Shown piece after piece: positions 18,701-30,401 of a DNA stretch of 64,000 nt (position 1 is the first letter of the stretch; each line of letters opens with the position of its first letter). Source of the stretch: Magnaporthiopsis rhizophila (Eukaryota; Ascomycota; Sordariomycetes; Magnaporthales; Magnaporthaceae); the NCBI GenBank assembly GCA_003049465.1, contig PYSS01000016.1, positions 310,001 to 374,000 on the forward strand, given 5' to 3'. The position numbers and the translations under genes are program-made. Under the pieces are notes generated by a model. It searched no databases and was not told the origin of the DNA. It was given only the letters and a program-made list of their open reading frames with translations.

Positions 18701-21700
18701 GATCGGGAGGAGGTACCGTATGTACGCGCTAGCCCTATACTGGGGCCAGGCCTTGGGGAGATTTGTCACAGAATACCTAAACCTGGCCATCCGAAAGTGT
18801 TACTTAGGTCTGAGCGGGTTACTCTGGGTCCTCACAAACATCTATTTCCACACTTTGGTCCGCAGCCGCCAAGGCGATGAGGCTCTTCGCTTCCAGCCCG
18901 AAAGAGGGTGCGGTGGGCAAGGGTGGATGAAGAATAAAAAAGAAGTCGTCGCCACCCCGGACCAAGCAAGTTTCCAAATAAACCTGTCAAAACCCTGGGA
19001 GCCGGGAAGGGCTGGCCCACGAAAGATGGGATCATTGGTAAATTCGGAAAGCCAGGGTGGGATCGCGACGGGGAAATGTGGGGGCATAAACTGCGATGCC
19101 CATCAACCCCTTGCCGCGAGAGACGGATATAGACTTGCTTGACGGCATCGGTATGGATCTCGATAGCAAGGGTCTGGCCAACTGACTACCTCAGCCGACT
19201 CACGAAACCGTCTTCATGGAAGGCTGTCTGCTGCTTTCGTGCCGCCGGCAGTGGAACTGCATACCCGTTATTCGCCTCTTGGAAAGTCGGGAAACTGTGG
19301 ATCGATACCCGTCGCCCCTTGAGGCTTAGAAGTAAGAGACTAAGGCGGGTGAACCTGGGGTTCGGTGAGGTTATCCGTTGGTTGCCTAGGTAGTTTAGTA
19401 GTAGGCCGCCCCACGTAGAAAGTTTGCTTTTGTTTGGACTGGGGCAGTTTAGGGCGATGTTCGGGCATATTCTCGTACGAGGCTGCCAACGCCTCTCGAC
19501 TCCAGACGCCACCGGTCTATCTGCAGGTCCAGATGCAAGGGAAAGCCAAGTCGATGCTGCTCGCGGTCTCCGTTGGTTCCGAATTCCATGGTCGATCTCC
19601 GCGTCTCTTGGAACTAGCTTGGAAATATCACCCAGCCTTGGACGGATCACATCCGGAGCCAAACAGTTTGATAGTCGGAGGCATGAATGGCAGATACAAG
19701 CCAGGCAAGAGAAGACGACTAGGAACGGGCTCTTCCGAGCCTGTCTTTCTTTTCTTGGCAGCTTTTTCCAAATCCAGTGTTTGCGGATCGCCGCATGGAT
19801 TTTATTTTTTCCCTCTGTCCTCGCCGCCCACGTTTCACCACTGAGGGGCAGGCCAGGTTGATCAAGCTCGCACGGGCGAGATTATTGGGTTTGTGGGGAT
19901 CCATGGAGGGTGTGAGACTATCATCGTGGGCCCACCGACCGTGTCACCCATGTTGTGTATCCACTCTAGACCTTGCCCCTGAAGGAATTCACACGCCCTC
20001 CCCGCAGGGGACTTGAGTCGACGAGAAGACTCGAATTGGGAATGCCGAGCCCAGGGAACAAAGCAAACAAAAACCTTCATTGTTTTTCTGGGAACGATCT
20101 CCACGCAGTGTTGGGCTGTGAAGGTCAGGCCAATGCCCAGTAATTAACCCAGAGGGCTTATCAGGACGGCATAGGCTCTCAGATGGAATCAAGACTCGGC
20201 TGTCACAATTGCAAATTGCCATCTCTCAGCCTCAAAGAACACGAGCAAAAGCCTGGGGATAACGCCTTGGTGGGGGCGGGCATACGTCAATCTCCCTCAG
20301 AAGCTAACCCTATTGTCATGTTAATATATGCTGCGCCCCCTATCTGGGGAAAAAACGGCCAAGGCCAAGTCTTTGGGGAGCGGAGAAACTCGCCACACAC
20401 AGACGTGGCAGGGAAAAACAAAAACACACGAGGAAGAGAGATCATGTGAAATCGCGAAACGTGAAGCAAATTGTCGCACACCGCCAGATGACAACGGGCC
20501 ATTGTGAGCCTCTCGACCTCGATTGAGGCAAGAAAAAAGGGGGCTGGTTGAAGCTGCACACAAGACAAATGGCCAACAAAGTTCGAGAAACAACCCCCCT
20601 TTTATTCCGTGGCAGATGCCGATTGAACCAACGCCAGCCACGAGAACCCGTCGCGCTGCATCGAGGTTCGGGCGCGGCCCCGCTAAGGCCCGCGGTAGCC
20701 CCTCTGGAATGCGTTAACTTGATAATCAAATCAATGCGTGCCGGTTCTGCCGGCCATGCCCGCCTGACCCCCTGGGAGAATGTGTGTGGCTCTGTGGCTG
20801 TGGTGGTTGTGAACAAGAAAAAAAAAGTGGCGCCAAGTCTCCCTCTAGACCTGCCCAAACGGGGACTTGCCAAACCCCACGATGCCACGCGCGCGCCGTG
20901 ATTGGCAGAATTGCCACTGAAACATTGAAACATTGATAGACCCTGCAGAAGCCAATGGGAGGCCGCTCCCGTTATGAGCACGCCTAGTCGCTCAAACACT
21001 TTCATAAAAAAGGGGGCTTTGGGCGTGGCGCGAATCACGAGCGACAGCGAGGCGGCCTCGGCTGTCCAAGACAAACTGCAACGATGTGTGGATGCCACAC
21101 GGCGGGAAAAAAGTTTAACAGCCACACAACGGCCTGCCGCGGTTGCGATAAGGGCATGCGGGCAGGCAAGCAGGTTCTGCGGCAGAGACATGCAGGGAGC
21201 GGCCGCCTATTCGCAGGCGGAACGGTCAGGTTGGACGGTCTGTGTCGCAGCCGTCACCCGCCGGCTGGCATGTATGCACGCGTGATGGTCTATAGGATCC
21301 CACCAAGGATTTTCGCATCCACATCGTTATCGTCATGGCCAATTCCAATTCCCCGCGGTGGCTCGCTCCTTCGGATAGGTGTTTGCCTAGTAATCGGTCC
21401 TCCGGTCCTCCTCCGGGCCCGAAAACCCCGTCGCCGGAGCTAGCTAGTAAGGGAGAGTAAGTGGCATGCATGCACACGCCCGGCGGGTTACATCGCGTGT
21501 TCGTCGCAACGGCTCTCCCTCCGCCACGATACGCCCACGTTGCAAGAAAGCTCCCCCAACAGAACGAAAGCCTACAGCGAAACGGAATAGCGAGGCGGGC
21601 CGTGGTCCGGCTGCGCAGTTGCGCAGCTGCGGCGTCTGCATTACTGCTTGGCCTGGCTCCATTTGCCGTCCGCGGGTGCGCGATGTGTTGGAGGGGCAGC

Positions 21701-21904
21701 AGTACATAGTCCGCAAGGAAGGGGGCAGAACGGTTCGCATCCTACGGGCGACACAGAGCCGGTTGGAGATGAGTCAGAACGGCTTGCGTTAGGTAGGAAG
21801 GGGATCACGTAGCTTGTGTCGCCGTGGTTTAGTGTGCATATGCAAACCGTTGCTGGCACGATCCCGAGGGCATCCCATGTCTTACTAAAGCCAGGTGACG
21901 CAAT

Positions 21905-21918
21905 TACCCTAACCCTTA
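21905..21918. repeat. Interstitial telomere-like motif
   Basis: ACCCTAACCCTTAG contains one full and one partial CCCTAA unit, the fungal telomere hexamer. A single short copy like this is not a telomere; it may be chance or a Tbf1/Rap1-type binding site. Confidence 0.4.
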
Positions 21919-24900
21919 GCGGCAACCCCAGCCGTTGGAGATCCCCAGCTGAATCTGGCAGAGCCACGCGTGACGCCACCAGCCATACGACGCATCAGCC
22001 ACAGGCTTTCTTGCGCGGACGCCCGCTACGGCAGGCGGAGCTTGGAAGGATATCGCTCGTGACGACGACTGTGCCCTCTCCATCTCGTATTACAGATCGA
22101 TCCAATCTCCCATTCCAACTACAGTAGGCATTCGATGCATGCAGCTGTCGGCAGGGCATATTTGCCCAGACGAGCACAATACTACCCAAGCTGGAAATGA
22201 GCTGCAGAAGGCCATCTTCGCCCCCAAAATAGCCCACGGGCCGCGGCAGCAGCCCGCTGGTTTTCGCAACTCCTGATTGGCTCATTTAGTCGCCGCCGCC
22301 GCCGCCGCCCGTGGGCTGGCGAGCCGCGCGTTGCGGCAAGGGCAGGGCCAGTCGGCAGAGGCATGTACCCGCCGCTAAATCGAGAAGCTACAATGGCACC
22401 GCAGCCTTTTCCGTCTTTTCCGTGTCCCCGGCCACCGTCGCATTTTGCTTGGGACATGTAACACAAGCGATCGCTGACCGAGCACGAAAGAAGCGACACC
22501 GCCAAAAAATCGTTCCAGACCTGGCTTTTGCAAAACTGCCGGAGACAGGGCAGTGGTAACCTCAGAGCCTCAGAAAGCCTGAGCGTAAAGGACCACCTAC
22601 GTATGTACATAGGTAGACGCTTTATGGCCAACGGTTCCCCAAACCTGCACGCCTCTCCTTCGGACCAGGCAGCCCGGCCACTCACTGCTTGTCAACGTCT
22701 GTGCCTCTTCTGTTTGCTGGGTCCCGCAAACTGCCTCGGCGACGGGCGACCAATTGTTCCAATCGACCGATCATCACACGCCGGCTCTGCCTCGTCTTGT
22801 CGCAGCAGGCCCTCAATGCATGCTGCCGCCCATTGCTTGTCTCCCCCGGGCGCCTTACAGAGATACACCGCCCGCGTTGCATCTGGCCACAAATTGCGCA
22901 CGTCCTCTATGCACTTTTAGAGCCTCAAGGTGGTTACGGAAACGGGGCGGTATCAGGGCGGGCGTTATGTATTTTCTACGTGGCGAATGGCAAAACACTT
23001 AGCATGGTGTGGCGGTGTTTCTCGATGGCTTGGTGGGCAACAAGAAACTGAAAACAAACAAAAGAAAAAACTTGGGTAGGACGGAATGAGCCACAGCGGC
23101 TGCTGCATCTCAATCTTACACTCGGCACCACGACCACCCGACCGCCGGATGCAACCTACCTGATCCTTCTGCTGGCGCGCGCGTTTCCCGGTCCCCCTCC
23201 TTTAGTAAACAACCAAACATCGCCGAATGCGCCTGAGACACACACACGCACACAAACGGGTGCAGCTTGGGGGCGGCCGGTTTCACGTCCGCCCGCCCGC
23301 CGCTTTCTTGCCTTTTTGTTTTTTGTTTGTTTACTACACCGATCCTCCAGTTGCATTGCTGCAGTGGTCTGTAGTAACGTCGCTGCCAAGCAAATAATCG
23401 GCGGGACTCTCTCGCCTCCACCGGGCATTCCAACCCGCGGCACAGCGGCCGCAAATGTAGGGCGTCTGGCGTCTAAGGGATTGAGGGATGTCGTTGTAGT
23501 GATGGCATCACTTCCACACACCCCCACCCAGCCTGCCTGCTGCTGGAATGTAAACGGCCTGGTCTGATACATTTTGGTCCCGTTTCCAGCCAGCCAGCCA
23601 GCCGCCGCCACCCATTTCTGGATTCCCCGCTCCCGCTCCCGTCCTGGTCTTCCCGCCCCCGGCCACCGCTCTCGGCTCGGAGTCCCCATGGTAATTTCGG
23701 CAAAGGGGAAATCCGGTGCTTTTTTTTTATCATCTGCCGACATAACCACGGCGGGTGGGTATAATTGAAGTTCATGGGCGGTTCAGAACTAATCTGTTTG
23801 GATGTAGCAGTAGTGACACCAAAATAGTGCCGTTCTCTTTCCGGGCACCTCTCGGCAAGTGCGTGTGACGCCGCCGGCCTGGGGATGGGCAAGTGCGGAT
23901 GCATGGAGGGCAATGATGGAGTTTGGTGCAAGAATCGATGCTGGCGAGTTTATCGCAGCCGCATGTTTGCTCTCATCCGGGAACTGCTCTGTGATACTGA
24001 CATCCGGGCCTTCAAGGTTTCCCTATCAGGTTCAAAGAGGAAGACGCTGTCACAAGGCACGACGCCTCCCTCGGAAACCGTGTTATATTAGGGGGAGGAA
24101 AAGAGAAAGCATGGGAGGTTGTACATCCCCTTGATGCGTGTGGCATAGTCCTGAGATTGACACCGTGGGAAATGTGATGTTAAAAATCGCCGACAGCACA
24201 CCAGCCACAACGCCGTTCCGTTCAACAAACCGCAGCAACACAACACGTCTGGCAGGCTTGTAGCCCGTCGTTGCTCCCGGCGTCCGTGTATGGGCCCCTA
24301 CCTATTCAGCATGGCCTGTGAGACTCGGGCCAAAGAGGCAGATATCCAGCGACGGACGCGGCGCCTTCGACACGGCGGTACCCAAGCACGCACAGGAAAC
24401 ATCGTGAAACTCACAAAGCAAACATGTTCGCTAGGACCGGACGCAGTGGAAGGCGCCATCAGGCCCGCTAGACGGCCTCACCAAGGGGCCAGACTGCCAT
24501 CATGTCAAAAGCAAGATCAACAAGGTGCAAAAACAAATCTATCATCGCCAAAACAGAATAATTGCATCGTCCGAGTTGCAGTCCACCACACCCACCAAGT
24601 TACTTTTTCCCAGAGTCACCCGCCCAGGCGCCTTCCGTCTAGTCGGGTCCGTCATACGTACTGCGTACATTTTTTTTTTGATCATGGCAAAGCAAAATGG
24701 GGATGAAGGACTGAAGAATGGAGGGGCGCAGCGGTGTGTTAATTGGCCCGTGAGACTTGGATGGCAACCAAGAGGACAGACAGGTCATGCCGAGGTCCCG
24801 AAGAGCTTCTTGACTTATCCAGTCACTTCCCCGCAGGTGCCACTTGATACATGGTGCACTCTCATGGCCGCCTCGACCACAACCCAATCATTCCCGATTC

Positions 24901-25516
24901 CTAGAACAGGAGAATAGGTCCGTTGCTTGCTCGGACCAAGCCGACCTCAACTCTGACCCAGATAGCTGTGTACTTGGTTTGATGAGCTCGAAACACACCA
25001 CGAATCACTCGCAGAGGCACCAAAGATCCAGGATTGGGGCCACCGGTCTGACCATGGACCTCTTTCGAGAGTAACAAACGTGAAGCAGAAACGCACGGGG
25101 CCAACGGTGAGTATATAGCAATGAAGAATGAAAAGGAGAAAAACAAACAAGGTTTAATGCATTTCGGTTGGCGATGGGGGAATCATTTTAATGTATCAGA
25201 GCGCCTTATCCCATCAGAGTAAGAAAACAATAATAGGAGGGAAGCCACGCAGCCAAGTATCCTGGAAAAGCAGACACAAAAACGAGACTGTTAAGGTATG
25301 TCCCTTTCAAGTCATGCTCCTCAGATACATCTGCGAATAAATCACAGGACGCAGCGTGGGGGTGAGATCTTGTGGCCTTTCGTTATAGCTACTGCGGTTG
25401 GCGTTGTGCTAGATTCTTGGGCCGGTGTGGTAGCGATAGCGGGGAGTATGGTTCGTCAGTGACGCACGAGGGGTGCCCGGGCGGCAATGATCAAAGACAG
25501 CGCAGGGTATCAAGAA

Positions 25517-26750
25517 CTAATGGCGGTAGCCGTTGGCAGCGTGGCCCGAGCGCTGGGGCGGATCGTAGTCCTCAAAGTATGGGTGGTTGCAAGCTTGCTT
25601 GGCCGAGATACGGGCGGCCGGGTCGTAGGCAAGCATCATCTCGAGCAGGTCCAGCCCGGCGTCGTTAAGGTTCGAGCACAGCTTCTGGTTCGGGTCGCGT
25701 TGCCATTTGGGGAACGACGGCTTGAAGTCAGGGTAGATGTTCTCGTCGGTGACGCTGGGCCATGTCTCCTCGGTCGGTGTTCCGAGAAGTCTGGTGGACG
25801 CCGATTCGGCCCTGGTCAGTACTGTCGCCAAGGAATGGGGGCTCACTCGGCCAAGGAGTGGTCTCACCTGAAGATCTTGAAGATTTCGTCAATCTCGGAA
25901 TCGCCGGGGAACAGGGGCTTGCGCGTGCACATCTCGGCAAAAATGCAGCCGACAGACCACATGTCGACGCCGGTCGAGTACTGGCGGCCGCCGATCAGGA
26001 TCTCAGGGGCTCGGTACCACAGCGTCACGACCTCGTGTGTGTATGTGCGCAGAGGCACGCCAAACGCGCGAGCGAGTCCAAAGTCGGCGAGCTTGAGGTT
26101 GCCGTCGCGGTCGATGAGCAGGTTCTGGGGCTTGAGGTCGCGGTGCAGGATGCGGTGTGAGTGGCAGTAGCGGGTGCCCTCACACAGTTGGCTCATAAAT
26201 TTTTTGATGATGTTCTCGCCCAGCCCCAGGCGGCTCAGCTGCGAGCTGCTGCCCTCGGGCAGAGCCTTACCCCGGCCGCCGTCCGAGACAGGCAGAGCCT
26301 CCATGTACTTCTTCAGATCGAGATCGAGGAACTCCATGACGAGATATAGCTTGGCCCCCTCGGCGTGTACGATGTTGAGCAGCTTGACGACGTTGGGGTC
26401 CCGCATTTCCTTGAGCAGGCTGATCTCCCGAATGGCCGTCGATGGCACTCCTTCGTCCTCGGCCTCGAGCCGGATTTTCTTGAGGGCGACTATGCGGCCG
26501 CCATTTAACAGGTCGCGCGCCTTGTAGACGACGCCGTACGTGCCTGCAAGTTACATGCGCCGAACGCGAGCCGTCAGAACGGATCGTGTCGAGAACACAG
26601 CACCAGGTCAGGTGAGCAGGAGCCAGCCCCAGAGCAAGTCAGGGGCCGACCAGGGACCTGCACTTCACATCTCAGGAGGAGAGCCAGAAACCGCAGGGGA
26701 AAAGTAGCTCACCTTCTCCAATCTTCTCCAATTTCTGGTAGTTCTCCATT
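25517..26750 (-). CDS. cdc2: Cyclin-dependent kinase 1 (Cdc2/Cdc28)
   Basis: Three exons (26750-26714, 26543-25868, 25790-25517) give 328 residues; introns of 170 and 77 bases have GTGAGC/CAG and GTGAGA/CAG ends. Hallmarks are MENYQKLEKIGEGTYG with the inhibitory Thr14/Tyr15, the full PSTAIRE cyclin-binding helix (residues 46-52), HRDLKPQN, DFGLARAFG, the T-loop YTHEVVTLWYRAPE and GVDMWSVGCIFAEM. The first exon is only 37 bases and ends inside the glycine loop. An insertion rich in Gly/Ser before the E-helix is tolerated in mould homologues. This kinase pairs with B-type and G1 cyclins to drive the cell cycle in the nucleus and cytosol. PCL cyclins such as the neighbour at 13.3-14.5 kb normally partner Pho85, so nearness need not mean partnership. 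Confidence 0.96.
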
Positions 26751-28143
26751 ACGTTTGGTCTGCCGAAATGCAAGGTGTACGATGCCTGGTGAAGATCCGC
26801 GCCTGGTTTATATTTCTGGAAGGATTCGTGATCGTTGTCGATGCTATTCCCGGTGTGGAAAAAGTTACCAGGGCCGCGGAGATCGCCTGCAACAGCGGGA
26901 GAAAAGGGTCAGCGGGTTCGCACGCAGCGGCGTCGGTGACATGACAATAGAGAAAACAACAGGAGAGCGAGGGACAAAAAAAGGCCAGCAAAGCGCCTGG
27001 CAGGGGCAAGCAGCGAGGCCAGGGGGAATGCGCAAAGCGAAGTGAAGGGCTCCGGACCTATTGGACGGCACGGTTTTGAAGGGCAAAGAATCGGGGGCGG
27101 TGGGCAAGTGGATCGGCGTCGGATCAGATGGGTTTCGGCGCTTTCGAGATCGGGTTTTTTTTTTTTTTCGCTGCGGTCTGGTGTTGAACGGTATGGCAGG
27201 CAGAGGACAAGGGAGAGAGTGGGATTTGGGTGTCGTGGAGACTCGAGCCGCAACGAGGGGCAACCAGAAGCGCGACGCGGGGGAAGATTGGGTCAATCGA
27301 GCGACGCGACGCCAATGGATTGCCGAGTGGGTAAAAAACAAGGGCCAGGAACAAATGAACGTGCGGGAGAAGCTGGCCGCGGATAAAAAAAGAGAGGCGA
27401 GAAAAAAAAAAATCTCAGGGCAGCGCTGGATATTACGAACGGAAGTTCATCTCGTGGTGGACCATGATGACTGGCTCTGGCATGCGTAAACAAGCGCAAA
27501 TGAAGGGAATAACCAAAGCACGACGCCTGACAGCAGCGAGGTTGAGATCGAAGCCCTGACTGGGTGATGCTTGATGGCTTGGCGGTTGACAGCGGCTCGA
27601 GAGCCTGCCCGAGCTAGGTTGTTTTGGGTTGGTTGCTACTGTTGTGGTAAACAGACGGAGCAGGGATTGTTTGGATCAAAAGCCAGCCCTTCAGCTTTGA
27701 GCTGAGGTCGTGGTTGCGGCCCTGATTGGCTGAGCTTTCTTTGTTTAATTCCAATTGATCCCGACAGCAACCAGAGCGGGGCGGGGCGGGGCGGGACCCG
27801 ACAGACAGGACCCACCATTTGTTATCGTCGCTCTTATCCTGTCGCCCCTCCTCACGGTTCCCGTGGTGACTCTTTTGCTGGCCCGGGGATGTTCCATGAC
27901 GGCGACGGCTCTATTTAAGAGACCACATGGGAAATAAGATTCTTAGGGGGCGGAAAATTTCGCGAGGTGGGTAGAGCCCTGTCGAGCGTGATATATGGCT
28001 TGGTGGGGTTTCTTTCCGTACCCTGACCTGGGGATTGGGGGGCTGAGACTCCCCGTCGTGATGGCATCACATCAAGCGAGCCACTAGGTCAGGGACAGCC
28101 GCTAGACGCTACCTACGTTCCTACCTACGTACCTACGTCCACA
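26751..28143. other. Divergent promoter region between CDK1 and the AlkB-like gene
   Basis: About 1.4 kb shared by two divergently read genes. It contains a T tract of about 14 bases near 27155-27168, tandem GGGGC boxes at about 27777-27797, and CCTACCTACGT repeats immediately before the AlkB start (about 28108-28138). No coding sequence is evident. Confidence 0.6.
27777..27797. repeat. Tandem GGGGC boxes
   Basis: Four near-perfect GCGGG units in a row, about 350 bases upstream of the AlkB-like start. They resemble GC boxes and could bind C2H2 zinc-finger factors. That role is a guess. Confidence 0.5.
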
Positions 28144-29286
28144 ATGACGATTAACCTCACAGACCTGGACGCCCACGAGCAGCCCTCGGACCGCATGCGG
28201 GCGATATGGAAATCCTACGCCCGCGCCGAGCCCACCGACATCGTCGCGAGCGGCGACGTCGACGACGACCTGGCCTCGTTCGTCCTGTCCGCCAAGTTGC
28301 CCGCCCGGACGCTGACCGAAGGCTTCAGACACCTCGACCCGGCCACGGCGCCCGTGGCCGACGACAGCCCCGTGTACCACCACCCGCTGCTGCCGGGGCT
28401 CCTCCTCTTCCCGTCGGTCGTGCCGCCGTCGCTGCAGCGGACGCTGCTCGACAAGCTCGTTCACCGTGATCTGAGCGTACCTGAGCACCAGACGAACCTG
28501 CACCTGCACTACGACCTCCCGTATCCAGAAAAAGGCGACAACGACGACGACGAAAAAAGCGCCTCGTTCTTCACCTACAACCCCGACTCCCCAACCACGC
28601 CCCAATTCCAGCCCAAGGACCCGGCAGTGCACAAGCACTTGACGGTGCGGCGCGTGCTGGACCGGCGCCTGCACTGGGTGACGCTGGGCGGGCAGTACGA
28701 CTGGACGAACCGCGTCTACCCGGACGAAGGCGCCGACGGCGCCGGTCGACCGCCCCGCTTCCCGCCCGACGTCGCCGCCTTCCTCGAGACCGTGTTCCCG
28801 GACACGCTGGCCCAGGCCGCCATCGTCAACTTCTACTCACCTGGCGACACCATGATGATGCACCGCGACGTCTCCGAGGAGACCGACAAGGGCCTTGTCA
28901 GCATCAGCCTCGGCTGCGACGGTCTGTTCATGATCGCCCCCAGCGACCTCGCCAGGGAACCCGAGGCGGTGGCGTCACAGCAGCAGCAGCAGCCTCAAGG
29001 CGGGGAACGCGAGGCGGCCAACGCCTCGCCGCCGCCGTCCAAGGGCTCCGGTTCCAAGGATTACCTTCTACTGAGGCTCAGATCCGGCGACGCCATCTAC
29101 ATGACCAATGAGTCGAGATACGCTTGGCACGGCGTGCCCAAGGTGCTCAAGGGTACCTGCCCACCATATCTGGAGGACTGGCCGGCTGGGCCTGTGGACG
29201 ACGGCGAGGGCGCAAGATTCGAAGCCTGGCGTGGGTGGATGAAGACAAAGAGGATCAACCTAAACGTGCGACAGATGAGAGACTAA
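28144..29286 (+). CDS. AlkB-like Fe(II)/2-oxoglutarate dioxygenase (ALKBH1 type)
   Basis: A single exon of 380 residues from an ATG preceded by CTACCTACGT repeats. The double-stranded beta-helix core has NFYSPGDTMMMHRDVSE with the iron-binding His240-x-Asp242, the distal His329 in YAWHGVPKV, and the 2-oxoglutarate-binding C-terminal RINLNVRQMR. WVTLGGQYDWTNRVY upstream matches the ALKBH1 nucleotide-recognition lid. Family members remove methyl groups from DNA or RNA bases (m1A, m3C, 6mA or tRNA targets) in the nucleus or mitochondria. A Gln-rich and Gly/Ser/Pro-rich insertion (about residues 276-302) between the two halves of the core is low complexity and probably a surface loop. The substrate cannot be told from sequence. 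Confidence 0.9.
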   Translation: MTINLTDLDAHEQPSDRMRAIWKSYARAEPTDIVASGDVDDDLASFVLSAKLPARTLTEGFRHLDPATAPVADDSPVYHHPLLPGLLLFPSVVPPSLQRTLLDKLVHRDLSVPEHQTNLHLHYDLPYPEKGDNDDDEKSASFFTYNPDSPTTPQFQPKDPAVHKHLTVRRVLDRRLHWVTLGGQYDWTNRVYPDEGADGAGRPPRFPPDVAAFLETVFPDTLAQAAIVNFYSPGDTMMMHRDVSEETDKGLVSISLGCDGLFMIAPSDLAREPEAVASQQQQQPQGGEREAANASPPPSKGSGSKDYLLLRLRSGDAIYMTNESRYAWHGVPKVLKGTCPPYLEDWPAGPVDDGEGARFEAWRGWMKTKRINLNVRQMRD

Positions 29287-30401
29287 TGGTTTGGGAGTCT
29301 GTCTTGTACTTCTGAACATCCTCGATAACGTGACTGATTTCCAAAGTATCCCAGCCGCAATCTTGCTGCCCTACCACTCCCTGCGTTTGTCCCCTCTGCT
29401 GCCCCGTCCCGCCGCCAATGTCTATCTCGCCTACCATATCCAATTTCCAAGCAAAGTTCTTCCGCAGTCGAAACCCCATGTTGAGGGTCGCAGGGAGAAT
29501 TGTCCACGGAATCAGCAACAATTCGGACGCCAAGGGCGGGGGCAGGGAAGTGGGAGAAGACGTACCGCGGCTAGCGAGCCGACCGAACGGGGATGAGGTC
29601 ATCTTAGCTTTAGGTCACCAACACTACGTAGAAGTGTGAACTCGTCGTTGGTGTTTGCTCCTGGGCGCGGGGTGCAAGTCCTCGGGAGCAAAAAGTTTTT
29701 TTACGCGGTGTCTTCTCCGCAGTCGGACCTGGGCACGGCACCAGACGCAGTCAACACGATGCTTGTTTGACGGGGGTGGAGTACTTGGGTCTACTCCCCG
29801 GCGAGAAAATATGGCATAGTCGGGAGAACCTCCCCGGCGCGAAGCGGGACGGCAATCGAGAGGAAGTTTGCTGAGGCGGTCTCTTCTCCGCTCTTGGACC
29901 TCCCCGGCGCGAAGCAGGACAACAGTCGAGAGTATGTTTGTTCAGGCGGCCTCTTCTCCGCACTGCCTCCCTGGCGCGAAACATGACAACAGTCGAGAGG
30001 AGTTTGATATGGCGGTCTCGTCTCCGCCCTACCTGTCCGGCGCGTAAACAAAGCTCAGTCGACAGGGGGTTCTTACCGTTTCCTCGGGTGGCGGAGGCAG
30101 GTGCTTGTGCTATGGCGGAGCTGCAAGCAGCGAAGGCTCCACAGGTGGATGCGACAACGCCCTGCCGGGATCAGGTATTTTCTTCCCATGACCCTAAAGT
30201 CACCAATTCAGGTCAATAGAAAAGGAGGGTCTTTTAACGACGGATCCAAGGTCGGGGAGGGGGAGAGGAGGGGAGGGCGGAAATAGGTAATAGAGAGTGG
30301 AGCGGTTAGTTGTTGCAGGAGAAGATGATCACTCCCTGTTCTGGACCTGTGGTGGGCTTGGAGTTAACAAGCACATGGAGGGCGATGGCCTGACTGAATG
30401 T
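29287..30401. other. Intergenic region holding a degenerate minisatellite
   Basis: Between the AlkB-like gene and the stop of the membrane-protein gene. The first 400 bases are probable 3' untranslated DNA. The next 370 bases are the minisatellite listed separately. The rest (30067-30401) is unstructured. Confidence 0.6.
29704..30066. repeat. Degenerate 66-70-bp tandem repeat with hairpin-forming box
   Basis: Two alternating boxes recur. Box A (consensus CCGGCGCGAA..GACAACAGTCGAGAG) starts near 29798, 29834, 29904, 29971 and 30037. Box B (GCGG-TCTCTTCT-CCGC), an inverted repeat with a short loop, starts near 29705, 29876, 29946 and 30012. Spacing is 66-70 bases apart from one 36-base step where box B is missing. 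Copies differ by several substitutions, so the array is old. Confidence 0.75.

Larger units (their letters stand above)
14457..25516. other. 11-kb non-coding stretch upstream of the cyclin
   Basis: Between the cyclin ATG and the CDK1 stop codon I find no open frame with a family motif, and no chain of frames joined by good splice sites. The longest, 249 codons on the minus strand at 20442-21191, is low in acidic residues and looks like noise. Visible landmarks are a CTG/CAG microsatellite near 15732-15772, a 20-base T tract near 18223-18242, CCAGC repeats near 23585-23607 and a telomere-like CCCTAACCC near 21906. Because both flanking genes are on the minus strand, most of it is upstream of the cyclin gene and could hold a long leader, enhancers or non-coding transcripts. 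Confidence 0.55.

Noticed and set aside
20442..21191. A 249-codon minus-strand open frame in the gene desert
   Set aside because: No domain or signal, composition rich in Arg, Ser and Trp with few acidic residues, and no splice partners. Most likely chance.
13341..26750. Cyclin and CDK1 as a functional gene pair
   Set aside because: The cyclin is of the PCL/Pho85 class, 11 kb away from CDK1. Family knowledge does not support a direct partnership.
29704..30066. CRISPR-like array
   Set aside because: Repeats are imperfect, spacing varies, the intervening DNA is itself repetitive, and the genome is eukaryotic.
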